This document shows positions 1 through 11,023 of a stretch of DNA of 64,000 nt, piece by piece. Numbering within the stretch: position 1 is the first letter of the stretch; every line of letters starts with the position of its first letter. The stretch comes from Aphrophora alni (lineage: Eukaryota > Arthropoda > Insecta > Hemiptera > Aphrophoridae). Under the pieces are notes generated by a model. It did not search any database, was not told where the DNA came from, and was given only the letters and a program-made list of their open reading frames with translations. The stretch is from positions 76,181,718 through 76,245,717 of the forward strand of contig OY740765.1 of the NCBI GenBank assembly GCA_963513935.1. Direction: 5' to 3'. A program made the position numbers and the translations under genes.

Positions 1-1978
1 CAAAACCCTGACTCTTCATAAATTGACTTTAATTCTTTTTTATAGGATTGTCTCTGAATTGGTTAATATGTATTTAAGATTTTTTTTTTTTTATTATTAT
101 TATTTGTCTAAAGCAATTCTGCTTGTTTCCTGATCAGAGTGATACAAAAATTAATATGTATAACCTGTATTTAAAGGTTTTTAAATTACAATAAAGATGA
201 AGAAGGAAATATGTGAAAGGACTTTAGAAATATCAGTGCTCAAATTCAGACCAAGACTACACAAAAGAGTTGTTCATAAATTTGCCACAATATTAAAAAA
301 GTACACTTTTATTGATTTTAAGATAAAACTAGAGTGTTACCGAGCTAAAGTTGCATTTTACTAGGTGGTAAAGACCTGTGAGAATATTTTTCAAAAATAT
401 GTTTTTGTATTAATATGTTTTATGATTTGTTTATTTATTCTATATCATGTTAACATTTAATATTTATGTAAAATTTAATTAATTTTAAATAAACAAAAAT
501 GACAATTCAAATGTCTATTCAAGCTTTTCTGTTATATTTATATACAGTGTGTGTAAAAAGTCAGGAACCGGTTGATTATTAGACAAATGGATGCAGGTAT
601 CAAAAATTAACCAATTGGAATCAGTATAGATGCAAAAATTCTACTTTTTAAGCACTCGTAATTTTTCACCCCATATTGATTTCCGCCGTTTTGAATTTAA
701 CTTTTAAAAATTAAATGGGAATGGAGTACTATGACACATCATTTTAATGTGGAATTTCAAGAGCAAATCTATGGTGAAGTGAGTTTTTCGATAAATCAAT
801 TCACTCACGATGCACCAGCCATTATCAAAACACTTCAATTAAAAGTGTAGGTATGAAACTGTTATTGCATTAATTAGACAAATAGCTGAGGGTATTACAG
901 GAAGATTTGAAGATACAAATTAGTAGAAATCCTTATAGCCTTGAATATTTAACTAGGTAACAAATTCCTTTTATGTAATAAGGAAAATTTATGTAATAAC
1001 ACCAGTCATGGTTATGAAATTTGACTCTTGCTTTAAAATATCAAATGAATATTCAATTCAATAGAAGAGAAGATTGGTTTAGTAATGTTCAAAACTTGGT
1101 GCAGAGAGGATCCTCCATTGTATATTCCTCAATGTGCCAATAAGTATAAATCATTCTCATGTTGCCTATAGCCTGTGATACATAAAACCAAAAACTTTAT
1201 TTCTGCTTGGCAATCAGACATGCGTTTCTGTTTCAATAAGAGTGTGCTTTTAGTATATATTTTTCTGTACGTGTTATGTCAAGTTGATGACAGGACTTTA
1301 GTTAATATATAATGAACTTAGTCAATAAATTGATTTTCGCCAAAATTTATGTTAAGTAATAACTGTAATTGAAAATTAATTAAGCTATTTAACTGATATG
1401 TATTTTATGAAAACTTGAGGTGGACAAAATATCCATGTCTATTATCCATATCTTATTATCTATTATTCCATGTCTTTCTGCATTGAGGGTGACAATAATA
1501 ATTTGATTATGGATTGAATTCATTATTAAACAAAATTATATCATTGAATTCTTTATGAAAATAATGTCTTTAAAAAATTGCAGCAAAGACTAAAAATTCA
1601 TTTCTTTGCCAGCAAAATATAAATACTCAGTGACTAATAATTAACATTAAAAATAAATAAATAAATAAATAAAAGACTTTATAAAATTTATGTTTTATTT
1701 ATTACCTGTAGATAACATATATTCAAATAATATGTTGCAGTTATTTCACGATCATTAACATTATCGTTCACTTATGTTTCAGATGTTTTCTGTGACGTAT
1801 CTAATAATCTGTTTAATCACTACACATCTGAGACACATTTTGTGAAGATTGGTATGTGTATGTCAGAAACTATTATTATTATTATATTATATTATATTAT
1901 ATTATATTATATTACGTTACGTTACGTTGTTATGTTATTTTTTTTTTAATCTATTGCTTTTATTTTCTATATGTAAGA
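1..1978. other. Intronic DNA, no gene recognised
   Basis: This AT-rich stretch has no convincing open frame. At 545-870 a segment starts near GTGTGTAAAAAGTCAGGAAC and looks like an unidentified dispersed repeat. Simple repeats sit at 1645-1672 (AAAT units) and at 1871-1930. If the host gene runs through here, this is intron of the Ssdp locus. Confidence 0.5.
1871..1930. repeat. Pentanucleotide array ATTAT changing to ACGTT
   Basis: A run of ATTAT units passes directly into three ACGTT units. The period of five is kept while the sequence of the unit changes. Confidence 0.85.
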
Positions 1979-2115
1979 GTTTAACATTTAATTTCAGATC
2001 AAAACTATGACCTGAGTCCAAAAGGTGGTTAGCAAAGTTAGAGTTTCAAAGGCATGTTTCCAGCTATTTACATGTTCTTTAATTCTAACTTTTATGGATC
2101 TACCTGAGTTATATC
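1979..2115 (-). pseudogene. Penelope-like element fragment (GIY-YIG C-terminus)
   Basis: On the minus strand this stretch matches, at nucleotide level and in broken frames, the C-terminal end of the Penelope-like element at 45456-48265. Recognisable pieces are VRIKEHVNSWKH, ANHLLDSGH and LKLNVK, which follow the GIY-YIG motif in that element. Frameshifts separate the pieces. It is a small dead scrap of the retroelement endonuclease end, with nothing of the reverse transcriptase left. Confidence 0.72.
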
Positions 2116-2159
2116 TAACTAGTAATATATATATCTAACTCAGGTAGATCTATAAAAGT
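2088..2159. repeat. Inverted repeat, 23-bp arms
   Basis: Arms at 2088-2110 and 2137-2159 match at 22 of 23 positions, with a 26-nt AT-rich loop. The left arm is the end of the Penelope scrap, so the inverted copy probably arose by a local fold-back duplication of that fragment. Confidence 0.85.
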
Positions 2160-2711
2160 CTTTTATATTATTAAAACACTTTGAAACTTTAAGCTTTATT
2201 GCTTTATTTTATCCTATTGTTAAGATTGTCTATATCCACATTATCGCCATTATATTTTCGTTTTCTAGACGAAGATGCACCTGGATTTTCAACTGACATT
2301 TTTAGTATTACGAACTTTTTTGAAACCATGAACGAATGACACTAAAATATCACCAAACAACAACAACATTACACAACAATAAAACCTCAAAAGTAAACTA
2401 TCAGCTGTTAATTTCCCGCTAAAATTAGTATTACAGGAAGCACCTATCGCATAATACAGTGGAAGTTGTTTAGTTCGAAACTTAAGAGACCAAAAATAAA
2501 TTTGCATTATCAAAAAATTGAAATTAGAAAAGTTAGGTGCTTAGGTAAAAAAAAATTTAACAACTAGAGGTAAATATGATTATATGTTTATAACTCTATG
2601 GAGATATTAAAATTTTCAGATGTTGTTAATTTGTTTGTTTTTTATTTCATTTCCAGACAATTTTCAATGTGTGTTTTATTCAGTTTAGGTTTATAGAAGT
2701 AAGTTTTTTTT

Positions 2712-4709
2712 TTAGGTGGAGGATGAAACAGCTGAAAAGGAATAACAAAAAGACGAGCTGGATAATCCCCCAGAAACAGAGGTAGGCCTAATTGTGATGA
2801 TTTATTTATGTTATAATAGTCATTCTTATATTCAGATGAATAGGTTTGTTTCCTCTATAGAAAATAATTTCACACTATAAAGGTAATGGTTGTCATTCTA
2901 TCTGTTTTATTTTGTCCGTTCTTATAACATTTTTCAAGGACATTTTTTATTATGATTACGACAATTTAGGGTTGTTGTTACAGATGGAGGTTGGAGTGAA
3001 TGAAGAACATGGCAAGGGATTACAGAGAAAAGTTGAAAGAATAGAGATGGGACAAGGAGTACAACTGAAAGGAAGGGGACATTGAGTAAAACCAAGAAGT
3101 AGAAGTCGAGGTATTGCATCGAGAGGACCAAAAAGAGGACGAGGTCAGATAGGAGAAATTTTACTGAGATATTCAGCAGATTGAAAGCAATATTTATGTA
3201 AAGATGAGGTCACAAAATGGAAAATAAATCTTAGTGCCATTCCTGCCAGATGTGGTCGTTTTAGGAACTATAATGTTGTTACAAAATTGCCAGGACCCAA
3301 AGGTTAATCTAAGAATGTAAAAACCCCTGTTGAGGCATTTAATTTGTTTTTCCTTACACTGAAATTGATAAAATTGTGCAACACAATAAATGGAGACCAA
3401 CAGAGATAATCTTGTCCAGAAACGAGATTATCGTCTAACTTTTTTGCTAGGTTTTGCAAATCACCGCATCAAAATATTATCGATTTGTGGAGTAATGATG
3501 TGGATACAGGGATAGATCTATTTAGATGTGTCATGAGATTGAAGGGTTTTAGATTCCTGTCGAGAGCCTTGCGATTTGATACTGTAGACAATCGACAACA
3601 TCGCCTAAAAACTCGCAAAGGTCAGACCAATATTTGATTAATTTGTCCAAAGATGTAAAGATTCATTATTAACTAGTGAATATTTGACGGTTGATTAAAT
3701 GTTGGATTCATTCAAAGGTAAATGCCTGAAATCCTGAAAAAAACCGGCCAAATAAGGCATTAAAATATTTGCGTTATGCTGCGCAAGAACGTTTTACACA
3801 GTAAATGTACAGGTGTATATTGGTAAGCAGCAACCAGGATCATATGAAGTAAGTAATAGTGTTAGAATATTGTAGACAGAATTTTGACACCGATAAAAGG
3901 TACTGGCAGGAACATCACTTTTGACAAATATTTCACTTCAGTTCCTTTGGGCAAATTCCCCAAAGAGATGAAGAGATTACTCACCTAAGAGATGAGTGCA
4001 AATTAACATAAGTAGGGACAAAAAGAATAAATAAACCAGATCTTCCCTTAGTATTCAGGAACACAAAAGAAATTAGGCAGCCTATTAAATCAAGCATATT
4101 GCCTTTCAACAAGGCATGACAAGAGTGTCATGTCACAAATCCAAAAAAGACAAAAATTGTGCTTTTTTTCCTTTCATGAAAATAATGCAATCGACTATGA
4201 CACAGGGGATGATCGAAAACCAGATATCCTCACTTTATACAATTTGACAAATGGCAAGGCTGATGTGGTAGACCAGATGAAAAACATATACAGTGTATCC
4301 CGAATCAGTAGGTGATGGCCTTTGCCTATGTTCTTCTCAATGATGAATATTGGAGGCATAAATGCATTTGTAGTTTACAAAGCAGCTAACCAGGTTATAA
4401 TAAATAGGCAGGACTTTCTGAAAGCCTTGATGTGGGAACTGTGTAAAATTTTGATTCTGTGTAGAGCCACACTAAGACAAGTGCCGAAACAGGTCCTGAG
4501 AGCTAGGGGAAAAGTGCTCCTCAGGCCGAACTCCCACCTAAAATGCAAGCCCATGGAAATAAGACTGGTCGCTGTGGCTATTGCGACAGAAAAAAGAACG
4601 GAAAAACCAAAAGTGCTATGTTTTTATTTATAGAGAGCATACTAGGCCAAGCTGTGTGAGATGTGGCGAAGCCCCTGTACGTCAAGAAAAGGAAGATTTA
4701 ACTGATTGA
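2712..4709 (+). pseudogene. Decayed piggyBac (PGBD4-like) transposase
   Basis: This plus-strand relic has many stops and frameshifts. In order I can read: an N-terminal domain start (LPGPKG...KTPVEAFNLFF, about 3290-3370); IIDLWSNDVDTGIDLFRCVM (about 3475-3535); RFLSRALRFDTVDNRQHR (about 3550-3605); YTVNVQVYIGKQQPGSYEVS (about 3795-3855); TRNITFD-like (about 3910); PDILTLYNLT..KADVVDQM (about 4220-4280, holding the third catalytic aspartate region); and a C-terminal Cys-rich end GRCGYCDRKK...CVRCGEAP, stopping at 4709. These are the conserved blocks of the piggyBac DDE transposase in correct order. No TIR or TTAA end could be assigned. The family is clearly different from the three other piggyBacs here. 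Confidence 0.85.
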
Positions 4710-5393
4710 AGTATGGATATTCATACATATTCTTTATTTTATTCATAAGATAATATTTAAGTGTAATTTTGTTAGTCATTTTTTTATCTATATTGTTTTA
4801 TATACCAAAGAATATGATTTTGAAACATCCCAAGTTGTAATACCTAGGTAAACAGGAAATTTTTTCTGTAAGTTAGATGAAAAGGTTTGCCAGCAAATAT
4901 GTAATAAGAATTCAAAATTATGAAAAAGACAAGGTAAAATTCAATTGCTTGGTAATAGGATGCGAGTCACATTATTAACCCTAGAAGTGCTATGCTAATA
5001 TCCCCAAGTGCTGAGCAGTTTTAGTGCATATTACATGCGTTTTTGAAAACATTACTCTAATTTTACCATAGACACTAAACATAAAGTGTTATATATCATT
5101 TTACTCAGAATATTCTAAAGTATATTTTTATGCAATTAGATAATATCTTACCTTTATTTACTAGTTGATCCTTCTTGACTAATAAACACATTTATTTTGA
5201 AAATTTGTTTAGTTTATTTTCAGTCACACCATGTAAATCAAAAATTTTAAAATTATTATAAACTGAAATATTCAAAATGTGCATTGTTTCATTGTGAACA
5301 CGAAAACATAAATTTATAACAACTTATTTACAAAAAAATATATAATATAACACAAATAAGTTACTATGTACACGGATAAAAAACGATAAATTC

Positions 5394-7155
5394 TCAGTCT
5401 GAATCACTTTGGGCTGGTTTCCTCTTCCTACCTAAATTTGTGGGTCTCCAAAAATGTTGCAAATTGTGGAAACATGTTGGATGAATGCCACAGTTACATC
5501 CTGGACACCAGTAGTAACTTCTTTTCCTTTTTATTTTTTCATCAGAGGCACAAACTTCACACAAGCGTTCCTTTCGTCCAGGTAGATGTACCAATGCATG
5601 CTGTACATCACCAGCTGGGCCAGGTATATGTTGAATTTCAGGCTCTGTCAAGCTTTCTACAATGCTCTCCAAAAAATCAGACCTTGGCAAGATTTTATCT
5701 GTGTTTTTACAATACAAAATATAAGCATCTAGAAGTACAACGTCAAGTAAATTATAAAAAATCCTTTTCCAGTATCTATGGGTACTTCTGCTACAGGAAT
5801 AATGATAGACAGACTTGTCACTATTGTCTACTCTACCCATATTTAGGTTGTACTTATGGATTAAAGCTGGTTTGACTGCCTGTAGACCACTTCTGCTCCT
5901 TATTATTTTATCTTCGGCATGGCAACCAGTTGTAAGCAAGTACACGGGTTTGCGATTTTTCTTTTGTTTATAACCAACTAAAAGTATATTTTCCTGCCTA
6001 TAGTAGATGCTTTTTTCAATTCCAAGTTTTTCATTTATTACATTCTTTGACAAATCCTTTGAATTTCTGTTCACAGTCCCTGTGAGAAAGGTTTTTCTTT
6101 CATATAGTTCACGGGCAAGAGGCAACTTGGTATAAAAGTTATCGGTAAAAACATGATACCCTTTATCTAATAACCTGCATTTTATCATTTGATCCATTAT
6201 AACTTTTTGGGTAAAAGGATCATCTCCATCCTGTAGAAAATCCTTACCACTGTATAGGGATATATTCAAAACATAACTACTCTTACTGTCACAAAGAACA
6301 AATTTTTTAATTCCAAATCTCGCATGTTTTTTTTTTAGGCATATACTGTATAAAAATACATCTATTTTTCATACCAATGAGACTTTCGTCTATTGATAAG
6401 TTCTGAGTAGGAACAAAATGCTTTTTGAAAGCATTATTCAAATAATCTAAAAAAAATCTAACTTTATTCCAGGGGTCATAACCTGGCTGGCCCCTTGGTA
6501 ATGATTGTTCAGAGCTGATGTGAAACATTGAACTAATTGCCTGAAATCGATGTAATGACATGGTTGATGGAAAAAATGGAGTTTGTGCTGGTTTGGTAGT
6601 TTTCCAAAAATCTTTTATATTTTGTTTTTGGATTAGACCCATATTGATAACAAGAGCAATGTATTTTTTCATTTCTAAAACTGTACAATCAACCCATTTT
6701 TGAAGTCTGGAATATTTTTTCATTTCTCCTGAATTTCTTTTTTTCTCAATATGTATATGGGCATATTTATTTGTTTCCTTTACAATTAAATTCCAAATAA
6801 TATTAGTAAAAAACAAATAAAAATATTCTATAGGCCTACTGTTTCTGGTTGGACAGTCTCTAATTCCAAGATTTCTAACCTCAAACTTCTCACAAATGTC
6901 TAGTTCAGGTTCTGGTGGATACACTCGAATCCATTTTGGTCGGACAAATTCATTATTTTCCGTTTCAAGCTCACTATCACTTTCAAAATTCAGTTCTTCA
7001 ACATCAGGAACATAATCATCTTCACTTTCACCAGAAGAAAAATCGTCAAATGACACATTAGCACGATAGTCCACAGCCGATATATCACTTTCACAATCAG
7101 AAATTTCTTCTTGTAAAATGTCAAGAATATCACTTGAATTACAAGGATCACACAT
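5394..7155 (-). pseudogene. piggyBac-2 transposase, one frameshift
   Basis: The gene starts with ATG at 7155-7153 (MCDPCNSS) and ends at 5394. It is open except for a single frame break inside a run of ten A (minus strand) at about 6327-6336; one base fewer would keep the frame. The N-terminus is acidic (DCESDISAVD, SGESEDDYVPD). The DDE domain follows, with LSIDESLIG (first Asp) before the break and HVFTDNFYT and MGRVDNSDK (second and third Asp) after it. A C-terminal Cys/His-rich zinc-binding tail reads CEVCASDEK..CPGC.CGIHPTCFH. All catalytic residues are kept. Because the only lesion is a homopolymer indel, it could be a recent loss or an assembly error. Confidence 0.92.
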
Positions 7156-7421
7156 TATAAATAAGTTTTAGGTTATTTTACAACACAGCACAAAAGATAA
7201 ACTAAACTAGTATGCTTGTACACAGTCTCAAACAACAAGAATGCAACGTCAGCTGAGAGACAGCTGTTTACAAAACTTTCAGCCGGTATATTATCTCTAA
7301 AAATAAATCTATGACCATAGATTTCACAATCAAAATGAAGTGTGAACTCTCTACTATCGATTAGTACCATATTTGACACGAAATAATAAAGATATATAGT
7401 ATGCACTGGACGAATGTAAAT

Positions 7422-7497
7422 GAGTCGCGTATTACGACTCTAGCACTTCACAGAAGGGGAAATGAGTCGCATATTACGACTCGTAGCACTTCTAGGG
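7422..7497. repeat. piggyBac-2 subterminal hairpin repeats
   Basis: Two direct copies, starting at 7422 and 7464 (42 bp apart), each contain arms GAGTCG and CGACTC around a 7-nt centre, followed by TAGCACTTC. The second copy runs into the TIR. They are likely transposase-binding sites, by analogy with the repeated sites of other piggyBac ends. Confidence 0.85.
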
Positions 7498-7501
7498 TTA
7501 A

Positions 7502-8048
7502 AGAGGCAGAAAGCTGCAGACTCTATGTAAGTGAACCTAGCTCAAAAATAATTGCACACCATCAAAGTATTTAAGTAAATTGTAAAGTGTGACACAGGAT
7601 GTTCTTTCATTGCATAGGCAGTAACATTAGCTTTAGAAACTATGCTTAAATAGACTTTAAGTTGTAGTTGTAAAAAGGGAGAAAATATACTCTTTTTTTT
7701 TATGGTGTGAAACAGGCTCTTCTTACCCTTAAGAAAAAATGCTTTTTTTTAGAACCTTGAATTTTTGAAAAAAATATATATATTGTTTCATAATTCCTCA
7801 TATGCAAATTTCTAGGATATCATTTAAACCAACTTTATATCTCTAGCCAATCTTCACAATATATTTGACACGTGAATATTGAACCATTCTGTATACTGGT
7901 AAAATGCATTATAATTGGTGTAGTTACAATGAATAAATTGCTTTTGACAGCCATTATATTATGTTCTTCTTTGTAACTTCTTACATGATTAATCATTTAA
8001 CAGAAATGTTATATAACTAATTTCCACATATTATAGCATATAACTTAC
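7502..8048. other. Intron, nothing recognised
   Basis: This AT-rich interval lies between piggyBac-2 and the Ssdp microexon. I see no open frame or clear repeat. Confidence 0.5.
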
Positions 8049-8090
8049 GTGAGCAATACCATTGACTCCATAGCCTGAATTGACAAAGCC
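8049..8090 (-). CDS. Ssdp: Ssdp/SSBP orthologue, 42-nt microexon
   Basis: This is a short minus-strand exon of exactly 14 codons. The acceptor TTTGTTACAG lies above 8090 and the donor GTAAGT lies below 8049. It encodes GFVNSGYGVNGIAH and is phase 0 at both ends, so it can be included or skipped without a frame change. It follows directly after the AKAFHDY exon, which also ends in phase 0. In the family this point starts the variable Gly/Pro/Asn-rich linker before the proline-rich C-terminal part. I infer membership from splice sites, phase and position; the linker is less conserved than the LUFS region, so this is weaker than for the other exons. No further exon of the gene is recognisable between 1 and 8048. 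Confidence 0.78.
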
Positions 8091-8369
8091 CTGTAACAAA
8101 AAACAACAAATATGGAAAAAAAAAAATCATTTTCAGAAGATAGAATGGATAAATGGTTAAGTAGTAATACATTCATTTTTGTCATTTATTTACCAAGTGT
8201 AATAAGAAAGGTGTATGATTATATAAACATTTTTATATTATCTTAAGAATGGGTTAGGTCAGGTAAATTTTATTGTATAACAAATCCCTGTAAGGTTTAT
8301 GGGGTGAAGAGCAGTTGACATACTTTGTCTCACTAATGTGTGGTCCGAATTACTAAAAATATTCTTCTT

Positions 8370-8930
8370 GGGGGACCAGAAATTATCAAAGTGCTAGAAG
8401 AACTTAAAGAAAAAACGATTTAATTTCACTGGATTCTCAGACATTGTGCATTCCAAAAAATTAAGTAGCTGAATAGGTGGTAAGAAAATGAGACCACATT
8501 TGGTCACAAGCCAGACCTAAGCTTCATTTCTGCCAGTCTTGCTCACGTCAGGGATAGATGGACTAAAAGATGGAAACTAGAGAACACAATATGACACTTT
8601 TTTTAAATCCTAATATCTCCAAAAGACCAAATTATCTACAAAAACATCGGGAAATCAGAGCAAACTTTTTAGGCAAGAGCTCGTTGGACATCTCATCACA
8701 CAATTTTTTTTTTTTTTAGATTGCACATTACTGACTCCCTTTTGTAAGGTGTGCAATGAAAAGGAGGACTCTCTACTGAACACTCTCTCATGTGATTTCA
8801 CTAGTTTTGTTTTACTGCCTAGTCTACCACTCTGGAGAATAAAGCACAGAGATATTGGCACCTTAGCTCATAGCCAAGAAGTAGATTCCTATTACTTACA
8901 ACTTTATAAAAAATGTTTGAATAATACAAA
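8370..8930 (+). pseudogene. LINE (non-LTR retrotransposon) 3' fragment
   Basis: In broken plus-strand frames the stretch reads like the end of a LINE ORF2. It shows KVLEELKEKT..FHWI.RH near 8385-8440, as in the RNase H domain; DRWTKRWK near 8555; and then the C-terminal zinc-knuckle TPFCKVCNEKEDSLLNTLSC near 8735-8790 (pattern CxxC...C). This is the usual tail of I/Jockey-group proteins. It is heavily decayed and ends where the TTAA-1 copy A begins (TTAA at 8936-8939). Clade is uncertain. Confidence 0.6.
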
Positions 8931-8939
8931 TCCTATTAA

Positions 8940-10897
8940 CCCTCTATCCAGCAGATGTTAATTCTTTTCTTTTGTTTAAAAATTAATAAAAAATATTATT
9001 TTTATACAAAACCTAACTTGTAGGATATCATTTTTTTCAGAAAGATGCGTAGAATTTATCTATGGAAAAAAAAATTATATGAAACGGTTTGGGAGTAAGT
9101 ATGTTAGGTGTCAAAAAATGAAGTTAACATTTTTCAGAAAAACCTGTATCATCCAAAACCAATAACTTACCACCATTTTTCAAGATATACAAAAGTTTTG
9201 TATAATATTTGTGAATATATTTAGGGAAAAAAAATTAATTTGTTACATTTTCAAAAAAAAAATTTTTACGAAAAAAGGGAAAATGTTTTGCCTAATTTGA
9301 AAAAAAAAATCACCAAAAATAGTAATATTATGCAAAACACAACTACAAATTGTCATTTCTTACTAGAGATTTGTAATATATTTGTGGATAAAAGTTGCTA
9401 AAAAGAAAAATCAATTTATAAAATTTTCATTAGTTAGTATCTCAGAAATCAAAAAATTCATACAAAAACCAAAGGCAAAATGCCAAATGAATGCCTATAT
9501 TTACATTACATCAGCATTTTTTCAAAGAATTTATAGATAGGCCTATATAAATTTATATACATTTTGCATACATTTTGGTAAAAACAATCAATTTATAAAA
9601 TTTTCTCTAGACAAAATTATTTTTATATGTAAACAAATGGAAATTTGCTAAAAAGGTTAGACCAGATATAACATAACCTATCTCTAGACAGCCTCAGTAT
9701 TACATTAGTCTGACAATAACATTCACTCAAAACAATAAATTCTACAAACAATAATATAGATATTATAATTTGTATACACAAATTATAATAAATAAACATA
9801 TCTAACAAAACAAGTTCACAATAACAGAAATAATCCCAAGCCAAGCACTACGCCAACCACAATATATCATTTTAGTACATAAACAAGCCCGAGTAAAACG
9901 GTACCTTGCAAGTCAGAAATAATAACTGAAAAAAACTCTAAGACGTAATGAGTGGTACCAACTGAAAGATATAAATTTCATCTTCCAAATAGTGTAAAGA
10001 TTGGTTACAAAATATGAATGTAAGTAATCAATATACCCTATTTAGTAAACTGCACCAAAAGAAAAATGAGTCTGGTTACTACTTCGTAGAATGGATATAT
10101 CTCGCGAACAATGTAACATACGATAATTTCGAATTCATAGTTCGAAAGAGAAAGAAAAATACTATATAATATTGTCAACTTGTGGCATTTGAACAAGTAT
10201 TACCATTTCATAAAATCATATGAACACAGAGAACAGATTTTTCTATTAAACCCCGTCTCATCAAGTGAGGCGATCTAACGGAATGATCATCAACTTTATC
10301 GAATTATTGAATTATTACTTTTTGTGAAAAGGATTTTGGGACACATGATTATAAAAGATTGAAACATCACCTTTACAGTGATATATAATTCATTTTGATA
10401 AAATAATATTTACAGTACTAGGATAAAAATTGAATTGAAAAAAATGTAATTTTTAGCGTGTAAAAACGAGTTAAAATTCTTGATTTTGTTTAATTTTTAT
10501 ATAATAGGCTATAAACTATAACAGATAGAAAGATTTGGAAAGCACAGATTGAAAGAGAAAGATGTGATCTACAAAACAGTGTTATGGTCGATCTGTTTGA
10601 CAGAAATATCGAATTGGGAATATTAGAAAAAAATGACATCAGTTTTGTTTACAACTTGTCAGCGCAAATCTTTGACGTTACGTATCAAAAACATGCAAAC
10701 TTTACCAATTTTTGGACTATTATTTGTAATGTTTTGTGGTTTTTTTTGCATCTACGGAACATTAGCTTTCCAACACGATTTTATTTATTGCAGTAGGACG
10801 ATTCTAAATGGGCGAAATGTTGAATTGCAAAATACGTGTTTTTGAGTCGATCAAGTATCACGCATCGACCCAGCTGGGTCGATCGCCAGATAGAGGG
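8940..10897 (+). mobile_element. TTAA-1 non-autonomous element, copy A
   Basis: It is flanked by TTAA at 8936-8939 and 10898-10901, with inverted ends CCCTCTATCCAGC / CCCTCTATCTGGC. It is 1958 bp with no transposase. It shares long segments with the other TTAA-1 copies, for example the CCTAACTTGTAGGATATCAT region near the left end and the TTTTGTGGT..TGCATCTACGGAAC region near the right end. Close to the right end is a perfect 20-bp palindrome, ATCGACCCAGCTGGGTCGAT. With copy D it forms a longer subfamily (about 2 kb). I infer mobilisation by a piggyBac-type transposase. Confidence 0.85.
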
Positions 10898-11023
10898 TTA
10901 ATAAGAAATTATCTGAACTAGAAAATCGGCAATTTACAATGTGCATTCATACATATGGGCTACATTCACACCAGGGTTTTGGGATTTGAGATTCAACGAT
11001 AATTATCATTTTTTTATATTTAA

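Larger units (their letters stand above)
4979..7497 (-). mobile_element. piggyBac element 2, complete with TIRs and TTAA sites
   Basis: TTAA occurs at 4975-4978 and 7498-7501, exactly flanking inverted ends that share CCCTAGAAGTGCTA (14 bp). The 2519-bp element carries one transposase gene on the minus strand. Near its upstream end are two direct repeats 42 bp apart (starting 7422 and 7464), each holding the hairpin GAGTCG..CGACTC. TTAA duplication and CCCT-type ends are hallmarks of piggyBac. Confidence 0.93.

Noticed and set aside
4322..4633. Independent 103-codon gene
   Set aside because: It is a piece of the decayed piggyBac-1 C-terminal region in a shifted frame.
5438..5875. 145-codon plus-strand frame opposite the piggyBac-2 gene
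   Set aside because: It is the antisense shadow of a clear transposase sequence.
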